In this document: in pieces, positions 11,102-20,800 of the stretch
Numbering within the stretch: the first letter of the stretch is position 1
How the letters are laid out: the number at the start of each line of letters is the position of its first letter
NCBI RefSeq assembly: GCF_000733725.1
Contig: NZ_JMQM01000001.1
Coordinates: 744,001 to 808,000, forward strand
Source: Nitratireductor basaltis
GTDB taxonomy: Bacteria; Pseudomonadota; Alphaproteobacteria; Rhizobiales; Rhizobiaceae
Length of the DNA: 64,000 nucleotides
Direction of reading: 5' to 3'
Position numbers and translations under genes: made by a program
The notes under the pieces: generated by a model
The model's database searches: none
Told to the model about the DNA's origin: nothing
Seen by the model: only the letters and a program-made list of their open reading frames with translations

Positions 11102-13591
11102 CTATACGGGGCTCACGAAACCATCCAGAACGCGTTTCTGACCGGCTTTGTCAAAGTCGATGGTGAGCTTGTTGCCGTCGATCGCGGCGATGTTGCCGTT
11201 GCCGAACTTCATGTGAAAGACACGGTCGCCGACCTTGAAGGCAGAGGGGGTGTCGGAGACGGACTTCGCGACCAGTTCGCCCTCGATTGTCCGGCCTTTC
11301 ACCGAGCCGCGCCCCGCGCCATAGCCGGAATCCGCCTCGCCATAGCCGATGCGCTCGACCTGATGGCCGGAGCGGGTGCCCCAGTTCCGGTCGGTCGCGC
11401 TGTTTCGGTTCTTCTGCGCCCGCTGCCAGCCCGGCGTTGCATAGGTGTTGGAGAAGCTGCCCTGATCATCGAAGCGGGAGCGGCCATAGGGATTTGGTCG
11501 GCCGATCTGGCCATCGGGCCGGCCATAGCCACCATAGGCGCTGCCGTCCTCGCAGACCTCGACATGGGCTTCCGGCAATTCATCCAGAAAGCGTGAGGGC
11601 ATGGTGGTCTGCCACAGTCCGTGGATGCGCCTGTTGGAGGCGAACCACAGATGCAGGTTCTTCTTGGCGCGGGTCAGGCCGACATAGGCGAGGCGTCGTT
11701 CTTCCTCGAGCCCCGTCCGACCACCTTCATCAAGTGCACGCTGATGCGGGAACAGGCCTTCTTCCCAGCCGGGCAGGAAGACGGTGTCGAATTCCAGACC
11801 CTTGGCGGAGTGCAGCGTCATGATGCTGATTGCATCCATTTCTTCATCGCGCTCGGCGTCCATGACGAGTGCAACATGTTCGAGGAAACCGCGAAGACTT
11901 TCGTATTCCTCCATGGAGCGGATGAGCTCCTTGAGATTTTCAAGCCGACCGGGCGCTTCCGCGGAACGGTCATTCTTCCACATGTCGGTGTAGCCGGATT
12001 CCTCAAGGATCAGCTCCGCAAGCTCGGTGTGGGAGGTGCGGTCAAGCATGTCCTGCCAGCGCTCGAAATTTTCCACCACGGTGCGCAGTGCCGCGCGCGG
12101 CTTTGGCTTCATCTCTTCGGTGCCGACCAGGTCGCGGGCAGCCTGAAGCATGGGCACCTGACGCATGCGGGCAACGTCGTGGATCTGCCGGACGGCTGCT
12201 TCGCCAAGGCCGCGCTTGGGCACATTAACAATGCGCTCGAAGGCGAGATCGTCGGCTGGCTGTGCGACGACGCGGAAATAGGCCATCGCGTCGCGGATTT
12301 CCTGCCGCTCGTAGAAACGCGGGCCACCGATGACACGGTAATTCAGCCCGAGCGTGACAAAACGGTCTTCGAATTCGCGCATCTGAAAGGAGGCACGCAC
12401 CAGGATCGCCATGTCGTTGAGTGCGTGCTTCTTGCTCTGCAGTGCCTCGATTTCCTCGCCGATGGCGCGGGCTTCCTCCTCGGAATCCCATGATGCGTGA
12501 ACCTGCACCTTGGGTTCGTCGGGGTCTGCCTGTTCGGTGAAAAGCGTTTTTCCCAGCCGGCCTTCATTATGGGCGATCAGGTGAGAGGCAGCGCCGAGAA
12601 TATGCGAGGTCGAGCGGTAATTGCGCTCGAGCCGGATCACGGTTGCGCCCGGGAAGTCCTTCTCGAAGCGCAGGATGTTGTCCACTTCTGCGCCGCGCCA
12701 GCCATAGATCGACTGGTCGTCATCACCCACGCAGCAGACATTGACAGACTGGCCTTGGCGCTGGGCGAGCAGGCGCAGCCACATATATTGGGCGGTGTTG
12801 GTGTCCTGATACTCGTCCACGAGGATGTAGCGGAAGCGCTTGTGGTATTCCTTCAGCACATCCGGATATTCGCGGAAGATGCGGATCGGATGTAGCAGAA
12901 GGTCGCCGAAATCCACCGCATTAAGCGTTAGAAGGCGGTTCTGATAGGCCGCATACAGCTCGCGGCCCTTGCCATTGGCAAAAGCGCGCGCATCGCCCTC
13001 CGGAATTTCCTTTGGCGTCAGGCCCTTGTTCTTCCAGCCGTCGATCATCTGCGCGAACTGGCGCGCGGGCCAGCGCTTGTCGTCCAGCCCTTCAGCCTGG
13101 ATGAGCTGCTTGAGCAGGCGGATCTGGTCGTCCGTGTCGAGAATGGTGAAGGAGGATTTCAAACCCACCAGTTCGGCATGGCGGCGCAGAAGTTTCACAC
13201 CGATCGAATGGAAGGTGCCAAGCCACGGCATGCCCTCGATCGCTTCACCCACAAAAACGCCGATGCGCGTCTTCATTTCGCGTGCGGCCTTGTTGGTGAA
13301 AGTCACAGCCAGGATCTGCGAGGGATAGGCCTTGCCGGTCGCAAGGATGTGCGCGATGCGCGTCGTCAGAACGCGGGTCTTGCCCGTTCCTGCACCCGCC
13401 AGCACAAGGACAGGGCCCTCGGTGGTCTCCACGGCCTGGGCCTGCTCGGGGTTCAGGCCATCGAGATAGGCCTGTCGGGGAGCGGCACGGGCCGCCATGG
13501 CGCGCGCGGCAATGCCGCCGGCACGGGGAGCAGGTGCGGGTGCTGCATCTTCTTCGTCGAAGAAGGGGATATCATCAGGTGAACCGGACAT
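11102..13591 (-). CDS. uvrD: UvrD/PcrA-type ATP-dependent 3'-5' DNA helicase
   Basis: An 829-residue superfamily 1A helicase for nucleotide excision and mismatch repair. Motifs in order: Walker A AGAGTGKT (residues 65-72), Walker B/II VDEYQDTN, motif III GDDDQSIYGWRGA, motif V TLHSAKGLEFD with the UvrD-typical GWEEGLFPHQR, and motif VI YVGLTRAKK. The C-terminus (FKVGDRVFHMKFGNGNI) is the Tudor-like domain that contacts RNA polymerase in PcrA. ATG 13591 is chosen for its GGAG site; the frame extends upstream to 13660. A Gly/Arg/Tyr-rich linker precedes the Tudor domain. Confidence 0.95.
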   Translation of the reverse strand: MSGSPDDIPFFDEEDAAPAPAPRAGGIAARAMAARAAPRQAYLDGLNPEQAQAVETTEGPVLVLAGAGTGKTRVLTTRIAHILATGKAYPSQILAVTFTNKAAREMKTRIGVFVGEAIEGMPWLGTFHSIGVKLLRRHAELVGLKSSFTILDTDDQIRLLKQLIQAEGLDDKRWPARQFAQMIDGWKNKGLTPKEIPEGDARAFANGKGRELYAAYQNRLLTLNAVDFGDLLLHPIRIFREYPDVLKEYHKRFRYILVDEYQDTNTAQYMWLRLLAQRQGQSVNVCCVGDDDQSIYGWRGAEVDNILRFEKDFPGATVIRLERNYRSTSHILGAASHLIAHNEGRLGKTLFTEQADPDEPKVQVHASWDSEEEARAIGEEIEALQSKKHALNDMAILVRASFQMREFEDRFVTLGLNYRVIGGPRFYERQEIRDAMAYFRVVAQPADDLAFERIVNVPKRGLGEAAVRQIHDVARMRQVPMLQAARDLVGTEEMKPKPRAALRTVVENFERWQDMLDRTSHTELAELILEESGYTDMWKNDRSAEAPGRLENLKELIRSMEEYESLRGFLEHVALVMDAERDEEMDAISIMTLHSAKGLEFDTVFLPGWEEGLFPHQRALDEGGRTGLEEERRLAYVGLTRAKKNLHLWFASNRRIHGLWQTTMPSRFLDELPEAHVEVCEDGSAYGGYGRPDGQIGRPNPYGRSRFDDQGSFSNTYATPGWQRAQKNRNSATDRNWGTRSGHQVERIGYGEADSGYGAGRGSVKGRTIEGELVAKSVSDTPSAFKVGDRVFHMKFGNGNIAAIDGNKLTIDFDKAGQKRVLDGFVSPV

Positions 13592-13732
13592 AGGCTCCGC
13601 ATATGGTGATTCGAGGTGCCAAGGGCAAACGTTTTCCTTTTGTACCGGTTCAGGTGGCAAGGTTAAAGGGCAGTACGCAGCACGAATGGCCCGAATTTCA
13701 CGCCCGGGCGCTCGTTCTTGTGGAGCGACGGG

Positions 13733-13924
13733 CTATTGGCGCAGTTGTGCTGCGCGCTGAATGATCGCGCGACCGTAGATCAGGTCCATGGGTATCGGAG
13801 CATTTGAACGGCTAAGCTGGTAGAGCTCGTCATCGAGGCGCTTGAAGGCGCGCCAGAAGTCGTAGCTCGAGAAGGCTGGATCGTGGGCCAGCCGCTCGGA
13901 CATCTCCTTCACATCGATCCTCAC
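13733..13924 (-). CDS. Small conserved-type hypothetical protein, 63 residues
   Basis: The start is set at a GTG (13924) because a perfect AGGAGG lies six bases upstream; the frame is open to an ATG at 13990. The product, beginning MRIDVKEMSERLAHDP and containing SSYDFWRAFKRLDDELYQLSRS, is charged and mostly helical, with no signal peptide or membrane helix. I recognise no function. It stands alone between uvrD and the ClC gene. Confidence 0.6.
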   Translation of the reverse strand: MRIDVKEMSERLAHDPAFSSYDFWRAFKRLDDELYQLSRSNAPIPMDLIYGRAIIQRAAQLRQ

Positions 13925-14078
13925 GAATGCCTCCTGCCGGTGCAGTTCCCGCGCCGGATACGAATCATTAACCGCAAGGAGGAGGATCATGCCGTGAGGC
14001 GTTAACCATCAAGTTTCTGGCAAGCCAAAGCTGTGCAAAGGATTTCATGGTCAATGGCAGGTAAAGAAGCATCTTGCC

Positions 14079-15710
14079 TTAACGATGTTCTTCCTCGCTG
14101 GCCTGTACCAGGGCGCGGTTATAGGCCCGCAGGGCATGAATATGGGTTGCCCAGGCAATGATGCGGGTTTCATCCCTCGGATCCACAACCGGCAGACGGT
14201 TGTGTCCGCCCTTGTCGAAGGCGCGCAGAGCCGCCTCCAGCGTATCGGTGGGTTTGAGGCTGGGCGACTTGTCGGGATCATAACCTTCAGGTTCGGCGTC
14301 GTCGGGCAGGGGATCCATGAAATCCATGACGCGCTTGTTCTGACCGAGGGCGCGGTGCGGGCCTTGCTGCAGGAAAAGCCCACGGGTTTCCAACTGCCAG
14401 TGGAACCAGGAATGGCCATGGATGGCCTGAGTGATGCCGTGAGCAACCGCAACGCAAAGCAGGAGCGCGATGGAAAGCGTGTAGCCGCCGGTCAGTTCGA
14501 ATACGATCACCGTGGTCGATATGGGAGCGCCAAGCACAGCGCCTGCGACCGCACCCATGCCGAGGATGGCGTAAAGGCCTTCGCTGGAGGCAAGCTCGGG
14601 AAAGACCGAGGCCGCGATTATGCCGAAGGAGCCGCCTGTCAGAGCGCCCAGATATAACGCGGGCGAGAAGATGCCGCCGCCAAAACGCGTCCCAAGCGTG
14701 ATCGCGGTGGCGATCGTCTTGACCACAATGAGCGTGAGCATGGTGAGGAGTGGCAGCTTCCGCCAGAGCGCCATGTCGGTGACTTCGTAACCGACGCCCA
14801 GCACCTGCGGGAAGAAGACGGCAATGCCGCCAACCGCCAGACCGCCCAGCACCGGCAGGAGCCAATAGCGGATATGGAGGCTGCGCGCGAGGTAGTCGGC
14901 AAGGAAGAGTGCAAGCTGGAACAGGATGGCGACCACCGCAGCCGTTACACCGAGCAGTGCGAAGGCCGGAAATTCCCAGAATGAGGTGATCTGGTGATGG
15001 GGAATGAGAAATGCCGCAGCATCACCGAACCACAGGCGCGAGGCCACGCCCCCTGCCGTTGAAGCAATCACGATGGGCACGAAGGAGCGCATGGCGTAGT
15101 GCCCGAGTATGACCTCATGCGCGAAGAGCACACCTGCGATCGGCGCGTTGAACGAGGCGGAGATGGCGCTCGCCACGCCTGCGGCCAGAAGTGTGCGCCG
15201 GCACCATTCGGGCAGATTGGCACGCCAGGCGAGGGCCGTGGCCAGAACCGCTCCCAAATGCACGACGGGGCCTTCGCGGCCCGCACTGCCTCCAAAGCCA
15301 AGCGAAAGGACGGTTACGGCCGATGAAAGCAGTCCGTCGCGCAAATGAAGGCGGCGACCGGTAAGGGCGCGCGCCTCTATGACATCGGCAACGGCGCCGG
15401 TGCGGCGTGCGGTTAATAGTGGCAGGAGACCGCCGACGATCAGGCCGCCAATGACGGGACCGGCCATGATCCAGTACCAGGGAAGCGTGAGCGCTGCGGA
15501 ATAGACGTGTTCGCTGCGGGTACCCAGCCACAGAAGCTGAACGAAACCGATGCCTTCGCGGAAAAGTATCGCGGCAACGGCTACGCCAAAGCCGATGATC
15601 AGGGCCAGCAGCCAGACATAGGGCTGGCGCGTGCCGGTAAAGGCATGGAGGTTGGGGGCCACCCAGGAATGCACGATCTTTGGCAGTTGCCTGATGATTT
15701 CCGGTGTCAT
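14079..15710 (-). CDS. ClC family chloride channel/transporter with CBS-like tail
   Basis: A 543-residue membrane protein with many hydrophobic helices. ClC selectivity signatures are visible: GSAGREGPVVHLGA (the GREGP motif with the gating Glu) and GGIFSPALYLGA (GxFxP). The C-terminal roughly 70 residues (SPSLKPTDTLEAALRAFDKGGHNRLPVVD) look like one CBS domain half-pair, which may bind nucleotides. ATG 15710 begins MTPEIIRQLPKIV; the longer frame upstream lies inside the next gene. It is five bases from the thioesterase stop, so the two are co-transcribed. Confidence 0.92.
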   Translation of the reverse strand: MTPEIIRQLPKIVHSWVAPNLHAFTGTRQPYVWLLALIIGFGVAVAAILFREGIGFVQLLWLGTRSEHVYSAALTLPWYWIMAGPVIGGLIVGGLLPLLTARRTGAVADVIEARALTGRRLHLRDGLLSSAVTVLSLGFGGSAGREGPVVHLGAVLATALAWRANLPEWCRRTLLAAGVASAISASFNAPIAGVLFAHEVILGHYAMRSFVPIVIASTAGGVASRLWFGDAAAFLIPHHQITSFWEFPAFALLGVTAAVVAILFQLALFLADYLARSLHIRYWLLPVLGGLAVGGIAVFFPQVLGVGYEVTDMALWRKLPLLTMLTLIVVKTIATAITLGTRFGGGIFSPALYLGALTGGSFGIIAASVFPELASSEGLYAILGMGAVAGAVLGAPISTTVIVFELTGGYTLSIALLLCVAVAHGITQAIHGHSWFHWQLETRGLFLQQGPHRALGQNKRVMDFMDPLPDDAEPEGYDPDKSPSLKPTDTLEAALRAFDKGGHNRLPVVDPRDETRIIAWATHIHALRAYNRALVQASEEEHR

Positions 15711-15715
15711 GGCGA

Positions 15716-16189
15716 TTACCGGCGCGCAATGGAAATGGAACGGCCCGCACGCTCGGGGGGCGGGAGGTCGGCATGCTCGCGCTGCATGGTTTCGATGATG
15801 CTGGCAATATCGTGGGGGAAGGGGCTTACCTTCGGCCCGTTCATGTCGACATGCAGGCTCATGCACTCGCACGCGGCTGCAAGCCAGCCGTCCTCGTGGT
15901 GAATTTCCTGATAGAGATGGAGGCGCTTTTCGTCGTGATCGAGCAGGCGGGAGCTCACGCGGACCCTATGGCCGAGATGCAGTTCGCGGATATAGCTGAG
16001 ATGAATTTCCGCGGTGTAGATCGTCAGGCGGCGCTGCAATGCGTAGTCCGGCCCCATTTTCATTTCCAGAAACAGTTCGTCTGCCGCGCGGTCGAAGAGG
16101 ACTGTATAATAGGCCATGTTCATGTGGCCGTTATAGTCGATCCAATCCTTCTCCACCTCGAACATGCTGGAGAGATGCGGGGCAGCCAA
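15716..16189 (-). CDS. Hotdog-fold acyl-CoA thioesterase
   Basis: A 157-residue protein of the 4-hydroxybenzoyl-CoA thioesterase type: FEVEKDWIDYNGHMNMAYY carries the D-x-N-G-H-x-N catalytic motif. The helix after it (YYTVLFDRAADELF) and the RLTIYTAEIHLSYIREL strand are also family-like. The start is a TTG at 16189 with AAGGAG seven bases upstream; the frame is open to 16315 but has no better start. It lies five bases from the ClC gene. The acyl substrate is unknown. Confidence 0.87.
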   Translation of the reverse strand: MAAPHLSSMFEVEKDWIDYNGHMNMAYYTVLFDRAADELFLEMKMGPDYALQRRLTIYTAEIHLSYIRELHLGHRVRVSSRLLDHDEKRLHLYQEIHHEDGWLAAACECMSLHVDMNGPKVSPFPHDIASIIETMQREHADLPPPERAGRSISIARR

Positions 16190-16307
16190 TCTCGTTCTCC
16201 TTACCTGAACAAAAGGGCGATGCGTTGCCACATGGGGGCAGGATTGGGATTGAAAAGCAACAGCTTCGGCTCCACAAGGGCAGGTGTCGGATATAGCGGA
16301 GGAAATC

Positions 16308-17735
16308 ATGGCCACTGCACAGGCAATGCCGATGCAAAGGGCAGTGAATGATGTGAAGGCGGTTTGCGAGGCCCTTGCGACGCGCTTTGGCGAACGTTTT
16401 CAGACCGGGCGGGCATTGCGTGAGCAACATGCCCACAGCACGACCTATATCGCAGCCGAGTTGCCCGATGGCGTTTTTTTTGCCGAGACTGCCGAAGAGA
16501 TCCAGGATGTGGTGCGGCTGTGCGCGGAGCATCGCGTGCCTATCATCCCATTTGGGGTTGGCTCATCGCTCGAAGGCCATGTGAACGCGCCCAAGGGTGG
16601 CATTTCCATCGACATGTCGCGCATGAACCGCATTCTCGAGGTCAATGCCGAGGACATGGATTGCAAGGTCGAGGCCGGCGTCACGCGCGAAGAGCTCAAC
16701 CACTATCTGCGCGATACCGGCTTGTTCTTCCCGATAGATCCGGGCGCCAATGCCACACTTGGCGGAATGGCGGCGACGCGCGCCTCGGGCACGAATGCCG
16801 TGCGCTATGGCACCATGCGGGAGAATGTCCTCTCGCTTGACGTGGTGATGCCGAATGGCGAGCTGATCCGCACTTCCTCGCGAGCGCGGAAATCGTCTGC
16901 CGGCTATGATCTGACGCGTCTGCTGGTCGGATCGGAAGGTACGCTCGGGATCATCACGGCGCTTTCGGTAAAGCTGCACGGCATACCGCAAGCGATTTCC
17001 GGCGGGGTTTGCCCTTTCCCCAGCGTGGAGGCTGCATGCCAGGCGGTGATCCTGACGATCCAGATGGGTTTGCCGGTCGCGCGCATCGAGTTCATCAACG
17101 CGCTGGGCATGCGTGCCCTCAACCAGTATTCCAAGCTCGACTATGCGGAAGGGCCGTGTCTCTTCCTGGAATTCCATGGCACGGATAGCGGCGTGGCCGA
17201 GCAGGCCGAGACATTCGGTGAAATCGCGGCGGAGTTCGCAGGCGGTCCGTTTCAGTGGACGAAGGCGGAGGAAGAACGCCAGAAGCTATGGAAGGCGCGG
17301 CACGACGCCCATTGGGCGTGTATCGCATTGCGCCCTGGTGCGAAGGCGCTGTCGACGGATGTGTGCGTGCCGATTTCACGCCTTGCCGAGTGCATCGTGG
17401 AGACCGAGGCCGATATCCGGGAAAGCGGCCTTGTGGCTCCGATCATCGGTCACGTGGGGGACGGAAACTTCCACGTGCAGGTGCTGATGGATTTGAGTGA
17501 TGCCGAAGAGGTCGAACGCGCTAAAGCCTTTGTTTCGCGACTGAATATCCGCGCGCAGGACATGGGCGGCACCTGTACCGGTGAGCATGGGATCGGGCAG
17601 GGCAAGCGCGCTTATCTTGAACGTGAACATGGCAGAGGCGTGATGTTCATGCAGGTCATCAAGCAGGCGCTTGATCCGCTCGGCATCATGAATCCGGGCA
17701 AGGTGCTGCCGGATGACGCAGGACAGGATCGATAA
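16308..17735 (+). CDS. FAD-linked oxidase, D-lactate dehydrogenase (cytochrome)/GlcD type
   Basis: A 475-residue flavoprotein. The PCMH-type FAD-binding domain shows IPFGVGSSLEGHVN (residues about 85-98), DPGANATLGGMAATRASGTNAVRYG and GSEGTLGIITA. The C-terminal half carries the IGHVGDGNFHV metal/substrate motif, GEHGIGQGKR and MNPGKVLP, typical of D-lactate or glycolate dehydrogenases. ATG 16308 has GGAGG five bases upstream. No glcE or glcF lies next to it, which favours a stand-alone D-lactate dehydrogenase, but the substrate cannot be told from sequence. Confidence 0.9.
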   Translation: MATAQAMPMQRAVNDVKAVCEALATRFGERFQTGRALREQHAHSTTYIAAELPDGVFFAETAEEIQDVVRLCAEHRVPIIPFGVGSSLEGHVNAPKGGISIDMSRMNRILEVNAEDMDCKVEAGVTREELNHYLRDTGLFFPIDPGANATLGGMAATRASGTNAVRYGTMRENVLSLDVVMPNGELIRTSSRARKSSAGYDLTRLLVGSEGTLGIITALSVKLHGIPQAISGGVCPFPSVEAACQAVILTIQMGLPVARIEFINALGMRALNQYSKLDYAEGPCLFLEFHGTDSGVAEQAETFGEIAAEFAGGPFQWTKAEEERQKLWKARHDAHWACIALRPGAKALSTDVCVPISRLAECIVETEADIRESGLVAPIIGHVGDGNFHVQVLMDLSDAEEVERAKAFVSRLNIRAQDMGGTCTGEHGIGQGKRAYLEREHGRGVMFMQVIKQALDPLGIMNPGKVLPDDAGQDR

Positions 17736-17807
17736 AGAGCCACTTTATCGACGCACAAAAAGGCTTATCCTTACAATATCATAAGCCAATCATTCAGGAG
17801 CCTTGCA

Positions 17808-20800
17808 CTGGCCCGTCTGTTCGTTGCCATCGGTGGTTTGATCGTGCTGCTTCTGACAGCCGCATTGTTCGCGCCGCTCTTCATTGACTGGGAGTCCTAT
17901 CGCGCCGATTTCGAGCGTGAAGCGGGGCGCGTCCTTGGCCGTGAGGTGCGCGTGGCGGGTGAGGCTCGTGCCACCCTGCTGCCGTTCCCGTCGGTCACCT
18001 TTACCGATGTGCAGGTCTCGGGTGGGCCTGACGGGCAGCCTGCCATGACGGTGGATGCCTTTTCCATGGATGCGGAGCTTGCGCCATTTCTCAGCGGTGA
18101 GCTTCTCATCTTCGACATGCGGCTCGACCGCCCACGCGTGAATATCACGCTTCGGGAAGACGGACAGATCGATTGGGCCATTCGGCCCCAGACCCGTTTT
18201 GACCCGTCGCAGGTGACGCTTGAAAATGTATCGATCACCGATGGCAGCGTCGTTCTGAACCAGGCTGCCGGCGCGCGTTCGGTAACGCTGACCGAGATAG
18301 ATGCCTCACTTTCTGCACGAACGCTGGCCGGACCCTGGCGCGTCAACGGCACGATGTCGGTCAACGATGTGCCGGTTGACATGTCGGTTTCGACGGGTCG
18401 GGCCGGTGAAGACGGTGCCATGCGACTGCGGGTGGTCTTGGAGCCGCAACAGGTGCCGATGGTACTTGAGGCAGATGGTCAGGCCGTTCTTGACGCTGGC
18501 GTGGGTCTCTACTCCGGCACGTTCCAGATGCGGGCAAGACCGCGCGACGACACGGTGGAGGAAGAACGTCGGGCGGCAGAAGCCAATCGCGTTGCAGGCG
18601 CGTTCGAGCTTCGCCACGACGAGCTTCAGATACCGGAATTCCGCTACGCCACCGGCTCCGTCTCCGATCCCTACACGGCCAGCGGCAATGCATGGCTGAA
18701 ACTCGGCGAGGAGCCATCCTTCTATATCGCTGCCGATGGTGCGCAGATCCGGATTGGCAGCGGAGAGGCTTCGGCCGCCTCTGTCGAGGACATGACTCTG
18801 GCCGATCGGCTGGATGACGTCGTCGGATTCATCGAAGCTTTGCCGCGGCCGGAGATACCCGGGCGCATAGCCGTCAGCCTCCCTGCCATCGTCGCCGCGC
18901 AGACGACAATCCGCGAAGTGGAGGTAAGGGCTGAGCCGGCGCAGGAGGGATGGCAGCTTCAGTCTTTTGCAGCCACATTGCCAGGGCGCACGCGGATCGA
19001 AGCTGCCGGGCTGGTCCGTGTTGGCGAAGAGCCTTCGTTCAACGGGAACATGCTGCTTGCAATCGGGCAGCCATCCGGATTCGCCTCATGGCTTGCGCGC
19101 GATGTGGATGAGGCCATACGCCAGCTCCCATCTGCGGGTTTCAGTGCCAGTGTGAACCTTGATGCGCAGCGCCAGGAACTTGAGGACCTTGAACTCATTC
19201 TCGGATCCACGCGTTTCACGGGTGAAGCGAAGCGTCTCTCGCCTGAAGATGCGCGTCCTTCTCTTTCGCTCAACCTCAAAGGAGATGGGCTTGATGCAAA
19301 GGGACTGAGCGCGTTCACCGCGATATTCCTCCAGCCAGACGGCAGCAATCGCTTCAGCGAGCATGATGCGGATATGGAACTTGTTGCGGGTCCAATCGAA
19401 TTTGGCGGCTTGGATCTGGAGGAGGTGGACACGGCTCTTCGCCTTCGTGAGGACCGGCTGGAGATTGATCGCCTTTCGGTGAGGGCAGATGGCGGATTGC
19501 GCCTCAGCGCGACAGGGCGCATCGAGGGGCTCGGCGCTGAAGCTTCCGGGAAGGTTGATGCCACCATACTGGCTGACGATCTTGCGCCATCGCTTGCAAT
19601 GGTATCACAGCGATATTCCGAGGATTCACTCCTGCGGAAGCTGGCTGATCGCGTGCAGGCCAATCCGGGTCTACTGGGTGACAGTGAGATCGATCTCGTC
19701 GCTGTCCTGGCGCGCGATGGCGAGGGTCCGGGCCTGGCTTTGACCGCGAATGGTGAAGCCGGAGGAACCCGTTTCAGCGCATCTTATTCGGGGCGCGGAG
19801 AACTTGGCGATCCTCTGGGCATGGAGGTGGATGCCAGTCTTTCTGCGCGCAATGACGATGCGGCCGTGCTCTATGCGCTGGCAGGCCTGCCAGTCCTGCA
19901 GATCGATCCGATCGGGCGGGCGGAACTTGAGGCAACTGCGTCAGGCATTCCCGATGAACAGATGCGTACCCGGATCAGCTTGCGCGGGCAGGATCTCGAG
20001 GGGCTGTTCGACGGCAGTACGACACTGACGCGAGGCTCGGCAGACTATCGCGGGAAGCTGGTTCTGAAGGCGCAGGATCTTGAGCCCTGGCTTGCCACTG
20101 GTGGCATCGTTCTCCCAGGCTTCGGTTCGGGCTTGTCAGTCGAGCTTGCAAGTGAAGTTCAGGTTTCGGCAGAGCGGGCAGAGTTCATCGAACTCCAAGG
20201 AAGCATCGCCGGCGTTCCCGTGGGTGGTAACGTGACGGGCACGCTCCAGAACGGAAAGCCGAAATTCACGGGATCCCTGAAGGTCGGTGCGCTGGATCTG
20301 GTGAGTTTCGCGGAAATGCTGGCAGGAAGTGAAGCAGTCTTGCCTGATGAGGACGGCGGCTGGCCGAGCGCTCCACTGGCTCAGCAGACAAATATGCCTT
20401 TTCTGGCTGATCTGGAAATGCGCGCTGATAGCGCTTCCTTCGCACCGGGACATGAACTGGAGGCGGCCGAGCTTCGTCTGGGTCTGGACGAGGGCGGCAT
20501 TACTCTTCGTGAGGTCGTCGCTGAATTTGCGGGAGGCCGACTGACCGGTCATCTGGACTTCCAGAACAATGGGGGCACCGGCCTGCTGTCTGCACAGTTT
20601 GCGCTTTCCGATGCTGATCTGCGGCAGTTGGCCGGGCAGGACGGCGTAGAAGGCATTGCCAGTATAAGCGCCACATTGAGCGCCAATGGCAAATCGATCG
20701 ATGCCATGGCCGCCTCTCTTGCGGGGTCGGGCTCCGGCGCATTCAGTAAATTTGTGGTGCATGGTCTCAACCCCTCCGGTTTCGATGCTCTTGTCGCTGC

